From NCBI GenBank assembly GCA_024741835.1, contig JAENRP010000604.1, positions 1 through 15,513 on the forward strand: a DNA stretch of 15,513 nucleotides. Direction: 5' to 3'. The stretch comes from Diplocarpon mali. Its lineage: Eukaryota; Ascomycota; Leotiomycetes; Helotiales; Drepanopezizaceae. Within the stretch, counting starts at the first letter, position 1. Every line of letters starts with the position of its first letter. The translations under genes were made by a program, and so were the position numbers. Below, in pieces: positions 1-8,394 of the stretch. The notes under the pieces were generated by a model, which did no database searches, was not told the DNA's origin, and saw only the letters and a list, made by a program, of their open reading frames with translations.

Positions 1-1181
1 ATATTATTATACTAATCGGATTTAAGGATCTTATAAAGATCGGCTTTTAAGACGTAGGCATCTTTATTATAATTATCATTTAAATTATCAAAAGTGGATT
101 TAAATTCAGATAATCTACTATTATTATTAGAAGTATCTATTAAAGTTTTAGCTAAATAGTCTTTTCCTTTATCTTTCCTTAATAGTTACGGCCTTTAGTA
201 GGATAAGGGCAGTTTGCTTCTTAACTTCTACTTCAATTGCTTCTTAACGTTAAAGCTAGCGACTATATCAATTAATTGCCTTTTAACTTTACAATTAGTA
301 ATATTATAAGTACTATTATAGAAGTAGTATCCCTAATAAGCTTAAGGGCTCGTCCCACGCTCCTTCCTCTTCTTAAGCTTATCGTTGCCTTATAATACAG
401 CATTTGCCGATTTAAAGCGTCCTTTAAGGTCTTACTTAACAGTTTAAAAGAGGTCGATCTTCTTATAAATCTTAAGGTTAGGTTAAATAAAAAGAGATTA
501 TTTCGTAATAGCGAACTTAAGAGGAAGGCTATTAAGTAGGAAACTAAAAAGCTGAGTTTCCTTAAAAGTTATAGCTATCCCAGGATCTATAGCTCTTACT
601 CTCCTTCTCGCTTTATATAGTATAGATTAAGTAGAGTCTATATTTATATCTATATCCTTACTATCTTTATCTTTTCTATACTAAAATAAAGTGATCTATT
701 ATAGTAAATATTAAGTATTAAGGGCAGTTATCTAAGAGTATTTTACTTTTAAAGTATCCTATCTTATCTTTATATTATTATAAACTCAAATAAAATCTCT
801 ATCTTTATCGCTTAAACCTCTATTAATCTTAAGCTTATATTTAGCTAAGGCCAGCCTATACTCCTTCTCCTTTTCCATATTTAAAATCTACCTTTAAGAA
901 TCTTAATTATTATCTATTAAGGCTCTTAAGCTAAGCTTATTTAATATATCTAGCAAATCTTTAGCAATTGTATTAACTATTAAAGTAGAAGTGGACGAAT
1001 CAGTAGAGGGAGTATAAGAGGCTATTTTCGCATATTTAATAAGTGTCTTTTAAATCGCTATTTCAATACCTTTGCTCTTAAAGTAAAGCTTTAAATTATC
1101 GAACTATCATTACTAGTTCTTTCGAGAGAGTTGGAGGTCTTTAGGCCTAGTGTTTCGATCGGAATCGGAAGCTATTGCCAT
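1..1181 (-). pseudogene. gag: Copia-type Gag, broken and truncated by the window edge
   Basis: A single minus-strand frame can be followed from ATG at 1181 to position 1 (about 393 codons) with no net indel but roughly 30 in-frame stops, mainly TAA/TAG as expected from C-to-T or G-to-A changes in CAA, CAG and TGG codons. It starts MAIASDSDRNTRPKDLQLSR, followed by a stretch reading FDNLKLYFKSKGIEI, which resembles the N-terminal part of copia Gag (structural nucleocapsid protein). Around 291-332 a series of Tyr/Cys residues (YFYNSTYNITNC) could be a mutated CCHC zinc knuckle in which TGY has become TAY; this is tentative. Long Lys/Glu/Asp-rich stretches between stops fit a Gag C-terminal region. 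The protein is certainly non-functional. Confidence 0.7.
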
Positions 1182-1333
1182 TTCGAATAGAATTGCGTTT
1201 AAAATCAAATAAATTAAATAGTTAAGGGCACTCCTCCTATCGAAAAGTTAAAATAATTAAATAGCAGGTATTATAAAAGTATTAAATAGGGAGGAAGTCC
1301 TTTTATCAAAAAGGGTTTTTTAGGCTATAACGC

Positions 1334-1462
1334 AGGGAATCACACCTCCTACAAAATATAGTAAAGTAAGGAATCATACCTCTTGCAGTACCAAAGGGGT
1401 TATAGAATAAGGAATCATACCTCTTATAATATAAGTTAGCTAAATAGGGAATCATACCTCCT
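1334..1462 (-). repeat. Four short direct repeats in the copia leader
   Basis: On the plus strand the unit is (A)GGGAATCAYACCTCCT. Copies end at 1350, 1384, 1425 and 1462, so spacing is 34, 41 and 37 nt. Copies differ by C/T and one missing G. Copy 1 keeps CACACC where the others have CATACC, so the ancestral form probably had CACA. On the sense (minus) strand the unit is AGGAGGTRTGATTCCC. The repeats lie between primer-binding site and gag, in the untranslated leader. A weaker copy may exist near 1228-1240. Function unknown. Confidence 0.75.
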
Positions 1463-1570
1463 ATTCGCCGATTGCTTACCTTTTACTATAAGTCTTATTC
1501 AACTTCTTACTAATAATTGCAGCGCAAGTGCTTTCTAAAGGAAGTCAATAATCTATTATCAGTCTATCTA

Positions 1571-1582
1571 GGGCTTATAACC
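1571..1582 (-). promoter_or_regulatory. Primer-binding site (half tRNA-iMet type)
   Basis: The minus strand reads GGTTATAAGCCC. The complement of the anticodon arm of eukaryotic initiator tRNA-Met is GGTTATGAGCCC, so 11 of 12 positions match and the mismatch is G-to-A, the RIP direction. Copia and related elements prime reverse transcription from a 5' half of tRNA-iMet cut in the anticodon loop. The site abuts the putative LTR end, which reads TTAATA and may derive from a canonical ...CA end. Confidence 0.7.
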
Positions 1583-1997
1583 TATTAAGCTTAAGTGAGT
1601 CAGCGCAGTAGGTATAAGAAACTTCTAAAGGTCGATAGTCGATATATTAGTAAGAGTTAGGAAAGGAAGGTTACCCCTTTCTTACCTATAGCTATATACG
1701 TATCAATATCCTACTGACTAAGCAGTAGGGTCATATGATAATACATTAGAGTGATAGCTGTATTACCTATCTCAATAGTATGACTTATTCAAGGACCTAT
1801 AATTGGTAAATAATAATTGTCAAAGGTAAGGACGATATTTCAAAGGTAAGCGTTAGAAAGTTGCATACAAAGGGAATAATCAAAGAATGAATTATATAAA
1901 GAGTAAAGTAAATAAAGAATATATATAGAATAGAATAATAGGATAAGAATAAAGAGGTATAAGTATATAGAAAGTAGATAATTCTAAAAAAATTCAA
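1583..1997 (-). repeat. Putative 5' LTR of the copia element (right boundary uncertain)
   Basis: The left boundary (LTR 3' end) is fixed by the primer-binding site next to it. No second LTR copy is in the window, so the other end cannot be set by comparison. Two candidate starts were seen on the minus strand, TTGAATAAG near 1795 and TTGAATTTTTT near 1997. The segment holds a perfect 7-bp hairpin (1710-1729) and a 102-nt stretch without C on the plus strand (1882-1983) with TATATATA-like sequence. It has no convincing coding frame: the minus-strand open stretch at 1797-1997 is a composition artefact. Confidence 0.45.
1710..1729. repeat. Perfect short inverted repeat (hairpin) in the copia LTR
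   Basis: CCTACTG-ACTAAG-CAGTAGG: a 7-bp stem with no mismatch and a 6-nt loop. Either strand could fold. It is less AT-rich than its surroundings and has escaped transitions in both arms. Its role is unknown; hairpins in an LTR R region may be tied to RNA folding or polyadenylation. Confidence 0.6.
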
Positions 1998-2303
1998 CTT
2001 TTAATTCGCAATCTCTTTAAATGGTTTTCAAAGGGGGTAGACTTGATTCTCTAGGCTTAAGTCGACTCAATTATCAGTTCTATTATCACTTTAGAGTCTT
2101 CTTCTCTTATATTAGTTCTTATTTCTTAGCGATTTCTCAGCTTTAGGGACCTCTCTTAAAGGATCTTCTATTAGTACTCCTAGATTTAGTAACTAAGGTT
2201 CATCCGAACCCTCTTATAGGCTTAAGCTAGCCGAGTCTAACCTTACTCGCAGGCTAGGCTTGCGAGTCAGTCTTGGCGTTTCTAAGCTTAAGGGTAAAAA
2301 TAG
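1998..2303. other. Segment without an assignable gene
   Basis: This stretch lies between the putative copia LTR and the plus-strand unknown frame. A different plus frame from about 2140 to 2345 is fairly open (it reads GTSLKGSSISTPRFS and then a basic segment) and could be an upstream exon or N-terminal part of the next entry in another frame, but no family match supports this. It contains a purine run CAAAGGGGGTAG (2028-2039) and the first copy of a 23-nt GC-rich palindrome (2245-2267). Confidence 0.3.
2245..2267. repeat. 23-nt GC-rich imperfect palindrome, copy A
   Basis: ACTCGCAGG-CTAGG-CTTGCGAGT; the outer arms ACTCGC/GCGAGT pair perfectly. It matches the copies at 3130-3152 and 13577-13599, with most differences being transitions. 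The GC content is striking in AT-rich surroundings. Confidence 0.65.
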
Positions 2304-3525
2304 GAGATTGGTTCCTAAATCAGGGTCTAATACTATACTAGTATCTTAATTTATCTCTTTTCCGAATTTTCTTATAATAATGCCTTTATTAATTAGTGTA
2401 TTAGGCTCTTAGATAGTATTTACTTTATCGCACTATCCCTAAGACTTAAGTCTATAAAGAAGCGACTTAGTATTTGTAATGTTTGTCTAGGCCTTAATAA
2501 GGGTATTAAAGAGCTTTTAATTATATTCTATAAGGTGGATTTTCAATTCGTCTTTATTAAAAAGAAATAACTCCTATACTTTGATTATAATTAATAGATC
2601 TGTTTAAGAGCATTAACTAATAATAGCCTTAGAGAGGCTGCCGCAGTTCTTAAGATAAAAAGCTGCTTTAAAAGGTGCAGTAGTTCTACTTGCGTTAATC
2701 TATTAAGGTACTAAAGGTTACTTTAGAGTAGAGATTGAAAAGATAAAATCGGAGATTCGAGTCTTATTTTCTAAGGTATTCTTATTGTAAATGGCTATAT
2801 AGTTATTATAAAAGGCTATAAAACCACTAGTCCTATAAGAATTGTCCGAAAGCATTTTAAGAAGGTATCCCTATTTTATTATTACTATAATTAGATTACT
2901 ATTATTAGTAATAGGTCGCAAGATCTCCTTTCGCTTTAATTTCGCAGTCATTTAAGCTAGTTAAGATTTTGAACTAAGTGCTTAAGAAGTCTATCGACTT
3001 ATCTTCTTTATAAATAGAGTAAGTTTTATATTTGATTAAAAGCCGACCTACCTATTAAGGCTTTTAAAAGCTAGCCCTTATCTAATCGGTAGGATCTGAT
3101 AATCTAAGACTTGCTTTCTAATAAAATTGACTCGCGGGCTAGGACCGCGAGTTAAAATCGGAATTTCTTTATTAATAGCACTTATATCTCTCTTTATTAA
3201 AATGACTTAATTGTAAAGACTAAGGCCAATTAATTAGGGAGGTTTAAGGTAGGCTATAAGCTAATAGGCTCCTTTACTTTTCGCTATTATAACTAAGAGG
3301 TAAAGTCTATAATGTATTTAAAGGACTTATTAAGTAAGACTGAATATTATATTATAGAGAAAATAAGAAGGTATAAAGGTCGCGTTACTTATAGGGCGGA
3401 AGTAATAAAGGTATATCTTTACTTCTTATCTTATAATAGAGAGGAATATACTTATAAAAGTACTATCATCAGTAGTAAAATTATTAGTTAGGAAGCGGCA
3501 TCCGAAGGGTTTAAGCATTAAAATT
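2304..3525 (+). pseudogene. Unidentified protein, plus-strand frame with many RIP stops
   Basis: One plus frame can be read from about 2304 to about 3525 (roughly 400 codons) without net indel, broken by about 25 stops (mostly TAA/TAG). Open stretches look protein-like: near 2361-2590 it reads SEFSYNNAFIN, later KKRLSICNVCLGLNKG with a CxxC pair, then LREAAAVLKIKSCFKRC; near 3267-3480 it reads IEKIRRYKGRVTYRAEVIKV and then YLYFLSYNREEYTYKS. The Cys pairs could hint at a metal-binding segment, but that is speculation. The opposite strand in the same register is much more broken, which supports plus as the coding strand. I do not recognise the family; it does not look like RT, RNase H, integrase, protease or a known transposase. 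The start is unknown and an earlier part may lie in another frame near 2140-2345. It ends tail to tail with the minus-strand frame to its right. Confidence 0.45.
3130..3152. repeat. 23-nt GC-rich imperfect palindrome, copy B
   Basis: ACTCGCGGG-CTAGG-ACCGCGAGT: arms ACTCGCGG/CCGCGAGT pair over 8 bp. This is the best-preserved copy. In the plus-strand unknown frame it would encode DSRARTAS, so it may simply be coding sequence, yet a related copy lies in outer-element pol on the opposite coding strand. Confidence 0.65.
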
Positions 3526-3554
3526 AACCCTTCTTCCTCTATTTCCTTTTGCTA

Positions 3555-5384
3555 TTTAATGCTTAATAATATTAAAAAGAAAGAATTGTTCTATTTAATC
3601 AGCTTTAATACCTTTAAGGCTTTAGGATCAGCCTTGAATTTTATAGCATTTAAAGATGCCTCTATTATTAATAGGTTGGATTTGCGTATCTTTAAAGAGA
3701 TGAAGAACTAATTATTAAGGTAGATTAGAAAAAGATCAATATCTTCTATTATATAAAGAAGTTTAAGGTATTTAATAGTTTCGTTAATATCAAATCCTTT
3801 ATAATTAAGACTATAGTAAATTGAAAGAGAGCGAATATAAAGGTCGCAAAGTCTTCTTCCTTCGATTCCTACGCTAGGAAGATACTATCGAAAGCGAGTC
3901 TTTATTGCAAAAGATACTTGAATATTATATTATTCTTTAAGCTTAAGGTTAAGAATGACCGATTGAAGCATATTACTATAATTACAAATGTCCTAATTAA
4001 TAGATTCCTCTTTGCGTTCTCTTTTTCATAAGATAAAATAGTCTCGCTTAGCATCTGAGAGACTAAGTTCTTAACTTTTATAATTATTAAAGAATTGAAT
4101 AATATTTATAAAGGCGAACTTATTTAAAATAAGCTATTGAATCTATCTAATAGCTCTCCTAGTTGTCTTTAAAGTAATAAGAATAGGGTCTTCCCTTATA
4201 TTATTATTTCTAAAACAGTTATATATAGATATAAAGAAGTTAAAAACTAGCTCCTTTAAGTTATTAAGGAAGGAGTTTAAGTAAGCGCGCAATCCTTTGG
4301 TTTCAAATTGTAAATCAGCTAAGGTAGCTATCGAACGATCTATTCTTTTTAAAGGTCGAGCTAAAATAGGTTATTTAGCTAAAGGAGAGTCCTTTAAAGA
4401 TTCTAAAAATTTTAAAAAGGCTATGCTAAGCGTTTAGGCAGTTTATTTAATAGCGGTTTTTAGAATCATTTTAATAAAAGGTAGGTTAGGTCCAGTTTTA
4501 AAATTCTTATTTCTAACTCCTAATCTAGGACTACAAGTCAAATTATATAGTTTAGCACTTATTATATCTTTAAGTTAAAAAGCGAATTTTAAAGCAAGCT
4601 TAACTATAAATAATCAATTCCCTTCTTTATTATTAAAGAAATCTTATCTAAACCTTAGTATAAGAGTCTAGTTCTCTTTTAAAATAAGCAAACTATAAGT
4701 AGAAGCGCAGAGCCTTAGCATATTAATAATAGTACTATTAAGTAGGGTAATATCTATAGCTTAATTTGATCTTTTTATAGTCCTATTAGCTGCTATAAGT
4801 ACTGCATTAGATAAGCCTATAAATCTATAATTGCGAATTCGATTGCCTTGGAATTTTGCTACTCCTTCTTAAATGATAAAGAAATTGAGAATCTAAATAG
4901 CTCTGGCTATAGGAGTGTTTTCCTTAAGAATTTTTAATAATACTCGCCTTCTATTATTAGAATCAATATTTATTAAGAAGCGCGAACGAAATAGGAGTCC
5001 TCTCTTATTAATAGCTAAATTATCCAATCGTCGAATAAATTCTTCCCTTTTATCTTAGTCTATTTTGAAAGTGTCGGCCAAGGTTATATATTAATCTGCA
5101 TTAGCTAAGAATTCCTCTTTAAAGATTCCCTTTAGTCTTAATTCTTTAGTTAGGAAGTTATCAAATTAGAGAATTCCAAGGGCCACTTAGGTTAAAAGGT
5201 TATTAATAGCATTCGCGTAAGCTAAAAGGAGTTTTTATTGCTTTATATCTCTTAAGGCTGCGTAGGTCGATTTGAAGCTCTCTAATAATATAATAGTTCT
5301 ACTGTCTTAAGAGAAGTTTATAATTAGTACTTATTCATCCCCTATCGCAGTAGATAAAACTATTTATAAGTTCTTTAAAGGCAT
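3555..5384 (-). pseudogene. Unidentified ~610-codon protein downstream of outer pol, many RIP stops
   Basis: From ATG at 5384 one minus-strand frame can be followed without net indel to a stop near 3555 (about 610 codons), with about 27 in-frame stops, mostly TAA/TAG where Gln or Trp codons would be expected. The first residues read MPLKNL, then a stop. Long open stretches remain, such as one around 4990-5090 (DKREEFIRRLDNLAINKRG), one around 4760-4860 (VAKFQGNRIRNYRFIGLSNA) and one around 3600-3780 (KGFDINETIKYLKLLYIIED). The composition suggests a mostly helical, Lys/Arg/Leu-rich soluble protein; no membrane segment or zinc motif stands out. I do not recognise it, and it lacks RT, integrase, protease and RNase H motifs. 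The frame register equals that of outer pol, but the 400 nt between look non-coding, so a separate gene is more likely than a fusion. The frame may continue to about 3426. Confidence 0.5.
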
Positions 5385-5780
5385 ATTACTTATAAAAGAT
5401 AGGAAGTATAAATAAGAGAATTTAATAAAGTATAAGAATTAAAAGGGCATATAAGCTACAATAGGTTTACTATATATATATTAAGGAAATTGGACTTTTT
5501 ATTTATTATTTAAAGAAAGTAATAGGAATGCTATAATTAAAGGCCAATATTAAGAATGTAAAATAAGTTAAAGTAAGCAAGAATTTAAAGTGATCTTAAA
5601 AGATCTATATCTTAAATAATAAAGGAGGCGTCCTTATTAAAAATGCAAAAACAATAATTAGAGAAAGGTAAGACAATTGATAGGCTAGGAAATCGTTTAG
5701 TATTCCTATTTGCATTCTTTGGATATTTTAAGAATAATAACTTAAAGTTGCGATTAATTAGGTATTTTAATATTCTTTAC
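5385..5780. other. AT-rich spacer between outer pol and the unknown minus-strand frame
   Basis: No frame on either strand looks protein-like here. On the minus strand it is T-rich, with a TATATATATA run near 5471-5481 about 90 nt upstream of the ATG at 5384, which could be a promoter for the unknown frame or chance in AT-rich DNA. An outer 3' LTR might be expected here, but no polypurine tract next to a TG start could be found. Confidence 0.35.
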
Positions 5781-6377
5781 TTATAAGAGCGGCTTATAAG
5801 TCAAGTTGGAAAAATCTTAATCTTTGTCTAAGGGTTTAAAATTGCTTATATCGCCGTCGGTTCTTGCAAAGGATTTAGAGGTTATATCAATTTCTAATTC
5901 GTCTTCTAAAGGGAATAAGGTCTAGTTGTATTGATAAAAGCGCTTTAGTCAATTAGCTGCAAAGGTTCCTTTAATATTAACTCTATTAAGTTCCTAAAGA
6001 GAATAGTATCCCTTTTCTTTCTGCTTAGATTTAACCTTAAATAGGCTAAGCTATCGATAGTTAAGTTTAGTATCTACTAATATATTAATACTTCTTATAA
6101 TGTTATAAACTAAGATAAGATTATCTTTTTAAATAGGGTGCATTTTAAGTACTTTAGAAGCAGCCTATGCTTCCTTAGCTTTTTCCTAATTTTATTTCTT
6201 TTGCAGAATAATTTCTTTTATATCTATATCTTAAAGCTTAAGTTATCGGCATCTTATTATAAGCAAATCAGAATAATTTTAAATTTAACTATAGTTAAAT
6301 AATCTCTAAATAGGCCATTGGGATTTAAGAGGGAGCTATGCCTCTCTACTATAGATAAGGAAAAATAGTATAACTCC
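5781..6377 (-). pseudogene. pol: Outer pol, C-terminal part: end of integrase and GPY/F-like region
   Basis: This continues the integrase frame broken at 12741. Just after the junction it reads VILFFLIYSREA, which fits the segment following the catalytic Glu in this family (typically a ...TGLTPFYLIYGREAV-like block). It then reads SDLLIIRCR and IKEIILQKK, a helical linker, and VKSKQKEKGYYSL with LKRFYQYN at about 5925-6060, which fits the GPY/F-type C-terminal module of Ty3/gypsy integrases. Stops at several expected Gln/Trp codons mark RIP damage. A TAA at 5781-5783 is a possible end, but with so many mutated stops the true C-terminus is unsure. The register (plus coordinate divisible by 3) matches the part right of the insertion. 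Confidence 0.75.
6373..6377. repeat. Target site duplication ACTCC, left copy
   Basis: ACTCC directly flanks the TGTGAC end of the left LTR and is repeated at 12736-12740 right after the GTCACA end of the right LTR. Five base pairs is the usual duplication length for Ty3/gypsy integrases. Confidence 0.9.
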
Positions 6378-6669
6378 TGTGACGACTGGGAGTATAACCT
6401 CTGCTCGGCACCGATATATATACGAATCATATAGCAATGCTAATAGAACGTCTTAGTAATGACTTAGAATCAATAACTACTAAGCCTTAAAGGAGTGGAA
6501 GGGTATAGAATATATATATAAAGAAAAGAGGGTCACCTGCTTAAAGGGAGCCGAACCGGATGCTAACCAAGGGTAACCTAGTTCGTAGCCTATACTAAGA
6601 TTGCGCTAAGCTGTAGCCGAACCGGGTACGAACTAGGGTATAACCTATATATAGTAATAATCTATTATA
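6378..6669 (-). repeat. Inner element LTR, left copy (3' LTR)
   Basis: Starts TGTGACGACTGGG; the right end ...ATCTATTATA matches ...ATCCGTCACA of the other LTR after transitions. Together the copies indicate terminal inverted ends TGTGAC...GTCACA. By my hand alignment it differs from 12444-12735 at about 47 of 292 sites, all transitions, with no gap. It follows the polypurine tract in the element's direction, so it is the 3' LTR. The central part (about 6480-6530, with GGAGTGGAAGGG and TATATATATAAAG) is almost unchanged between the copies; the TATATATATAAAG run may be the TATA element, although its orientation relative to minus-strand transcription is not settled. Confidence 0.95.
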
Positions 6670-6683
6670 TTACTCCCCCTTTT
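6670..6683 (-). promoter_or_regulatory. Polypurine tract of the inner element
   Basis: The minus strand reads AAAAGGGGGAGTAA directly before the 3' LTR. This purine run is the plus-strand DNA primer site for LTR elements and fixes the element's orientation as minus. The tract also encodes the last Pol residues (Q-K-G-E-stop), with TAA ending exactly at the LTR boundary. It has largely escaped RIP, as expected for a GGGGG/AAAA run with few CpA/TpG sites. Confidence 0.85.
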
Positions 6684-6849
6684 GAAAAAAGCTTATCCTT
6701 AAGCGTCTAACTATAGGTTTATTATTACCTATTTTATTATAATCATCTATACTATTAGTATAAGCCTATATCCAATTAGGAAGCTTTGCAAGTAGGCTTA
6801 AGAGGTCTGGATTTTCCAAATGAAATTCGCAAAGCTTAAAAGGCGTATA

Positions 6850-6980
6850 TATAAAATTAGAGGCTAGGTACTATTTTAAATTAATATTGCGGCCAACTTA
6901 TAAGGCGCGGTACGTAAGCGTACTAGCTTGCTTTTATATAGTAAGCAGGCTCTTTACTTCGTATTCTTATTCTCTTATAA
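6850..6980 (-). other. Chromodomain at the Pol C-terminus
   Basis: After the integrase tail the frame reads E-stop-EYEVKSLLTI, a short gap, then LTYRAL-stop-VGRN and YLASNF. This matches the chromodomain pattern E-W-E-V-E-x-I-L ... Y-x-V-K-W-x-G ... W-x-P-A-x-N-F in which two Trp codons have become stops and others Tyr or Leu. Chromodomains bind methylated histone H3 and steer integration into heterochromatin, consistent with nesting in another repeat. Confidence 0.8.
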
Positions 6981-7044
6981 TATTAATGGTAAGAGGGGGT
7001 TTATTCACTTGGCTATTTAGAAGGGTACTAGGGTCCCTTTAAAG

Positions 7045-8250
7045 GCGACTTAAGTAGAAGATATTATATACCTTTATAGAGTTAAGTAGCTTTAGTTAGT
7101 ATGAATTAAACACTTTCTTTACTATCTTAAATAGGCTGGCTCTAGGGAAGCTGAGCTTTTTAAAAGGCCTATCTATAGGGTAGGGGCGTATATCTAAGTA
7201 TACCTAATTGCTAACTTCGAAAGTAGTAAGGCAGCAAGAGGTATTAGTAGCGTTTCGCATGCGTTCTTAAGCCTTGAGGATATAAGATTTAATAAGGGTC
7301 TAAGCTCTATAATATCTTATGAAGTACTTAAGGGCGTCTTATCAATTAAGTTTTTAAGAAGGGGATTCCGAATTAGGTATATTAAGCTTTTAGTCCTAAT
7401 TAGTATATAAGGCGTACTTATGCACTACTTCAAATGGCGATAAGCTACTAAAGGAGTTATAGGGGAGAGTTAGCTAGGCGAAATCTATTATAGGCAAGAA
7501 TTCGCTTTAATTGTCTTAATAGTAATTAATAAAGGGGCGGAGGCGTTGCGTAAGGTACTAATTATAATTCTCAGTTTGGCCGTCGGTTTCTAAGTAGTAG
7601 GCCGAACTAAGGGTTAGTTTCGTACTTAAAATAGAGGTAAAAGCTTTTCAAAAGCTTAAGATAAATTAAAGGCCTTGGTCTAAGGTGATTATTAAAGGGG
7701 GACTAAAGTAGCGATATATATAGTATATATAAAGTTAGGCTAACTGATGTGAATCAGTAGTCTTTCGGCAAGGTATTAAGATTGCCTACTTATTAAACCG
7801 ATTAATAATTATAAGAATATTATTATAGCTATGCTTATCTTTATTAAAACTTATATAATTTATAATTATATACTCCTAAGGTCGGCTTAGTACTAGGAGG
7901 GGTTAGAGTAGACTAGGTTTCTTATCTTAAGGAACTTTACTTTATCTATAGGTATAGTAGTTCTTATAGTACTAGGAGATATATTAGTATAGATTCGGCT
8001 AGTGATACTATAAGGAGAGAAGCTAGTAGGTTTTACGCGCGCTAAGGTGCGCAGTAGCAATTTGATTATAGACCTCTTATATAAGTAGCGTATAAAGGTG
8101 ATCTATATTTAGTACTACTAGCTTACCTTAATAGAGAAGCAAATCTCCTTCTATCATCTAAGGCTTAGCCTTAGTCGGGGCTATATCGGACCTGTTCTAA
8201 AGGGCTGCTTGGCGATAGACTTAGTAAGGCCTGTATTATCGGTTAGCGGC
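7045..8250 (-). other. Integrase of the inner element (core and C-terminal module)
   Basis: Visible core blocks: IINYISFNKD (about 7855) where relatives have Asp as the first catalytic residue, now AAT (Asn); ITLDQGL followed by a stop and F (about 7690), with the second Asp kept; and YLETDGQTEN (7568-7595), with the catalytic Glu in GAG kept. Downstream, RP-x-KKLSFPRASLFKIVKKVF (about 7110-7195) and IFYLSRL lead into RDPSTLL (about 7020-7060), matching the C-terminal region before the chromodomain. The zinc-binding HHCC segment should lie around 8050-8250, but its residues are too eroded to assign. Confidence 0.85.
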
Positions 8251-8394
8251 TAGTACTTAGTTAATAATATAGAAAGCAAGAGAGAAGGCCGAAACTTCTT
8301 TAATAGAGACTAGGTTCTTAGCTATAGTCTATTCGCAAAGCTATTTAAAAAGGATTCGGGGGTTAATCTAATCCTAGCGTAATAATATTATAAG

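Larger units (their letters stand above)
1..1997 (-). mobile_element. Ty1/copia-type LTR retrotransposon, 5' part, RIP-degraded
   Basis: The element reads right to left: putative 5' LTR, primer-binding site directly at the LTR end, a leader of about 390 nt with short direct repeats, then a gag frame starting at 1181 that leaves the window at position 1. The copia assignment rests on two things seen here: a primer site matching the anticodon arm of initiator tRNA-Met, a known copia/Ty1 feature, and a Gag whose first residues resemble copia Gags. Protease, integrase and RT would lie beyond the left edge. The right boundary is uncertain because the partner LTR is outside the window. Confidence 0.7.

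Noticed and set aside
1334..1462. CRISPR-like array
   Set aside because: Only four short repeats with unequal spacing, in a fungal retrotransposon leader; no cas-like genes and no bacterial features.
1797..1997. Minus-strand open stretch of 66 codons, rich in Phe, Ile, Tyr and Leu
   Set aside because: It starts from TTG and lies in a C-free, AT-rich segment of a putative LTR. Its hydrophobic look follows from base composition, and no family or start context supports a gene.
2028..2039. Plus-strand purine run CAAAGGGGGTAG as a polypurine tract
   Set aside because: No TG start follows it, and the neighbouring copia element reads on the minus strand, so it cannot be that element's tract. No plus-strand LTR element was found.
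3267..3525. Minus-strand continuation of the unknown frame through this segment
   Set aside because: The minus register has many more stops here than the plus register, which reads as protein. The convergent frames most likely meet near 3525-3555.
5385..6100. Fusion of the unknown minus frame with outer pol
   Set aside because: They share a register, but the roughly 400 nt between are T-rich and not protein-like, and the downstream frame has its own ATG at 5384.
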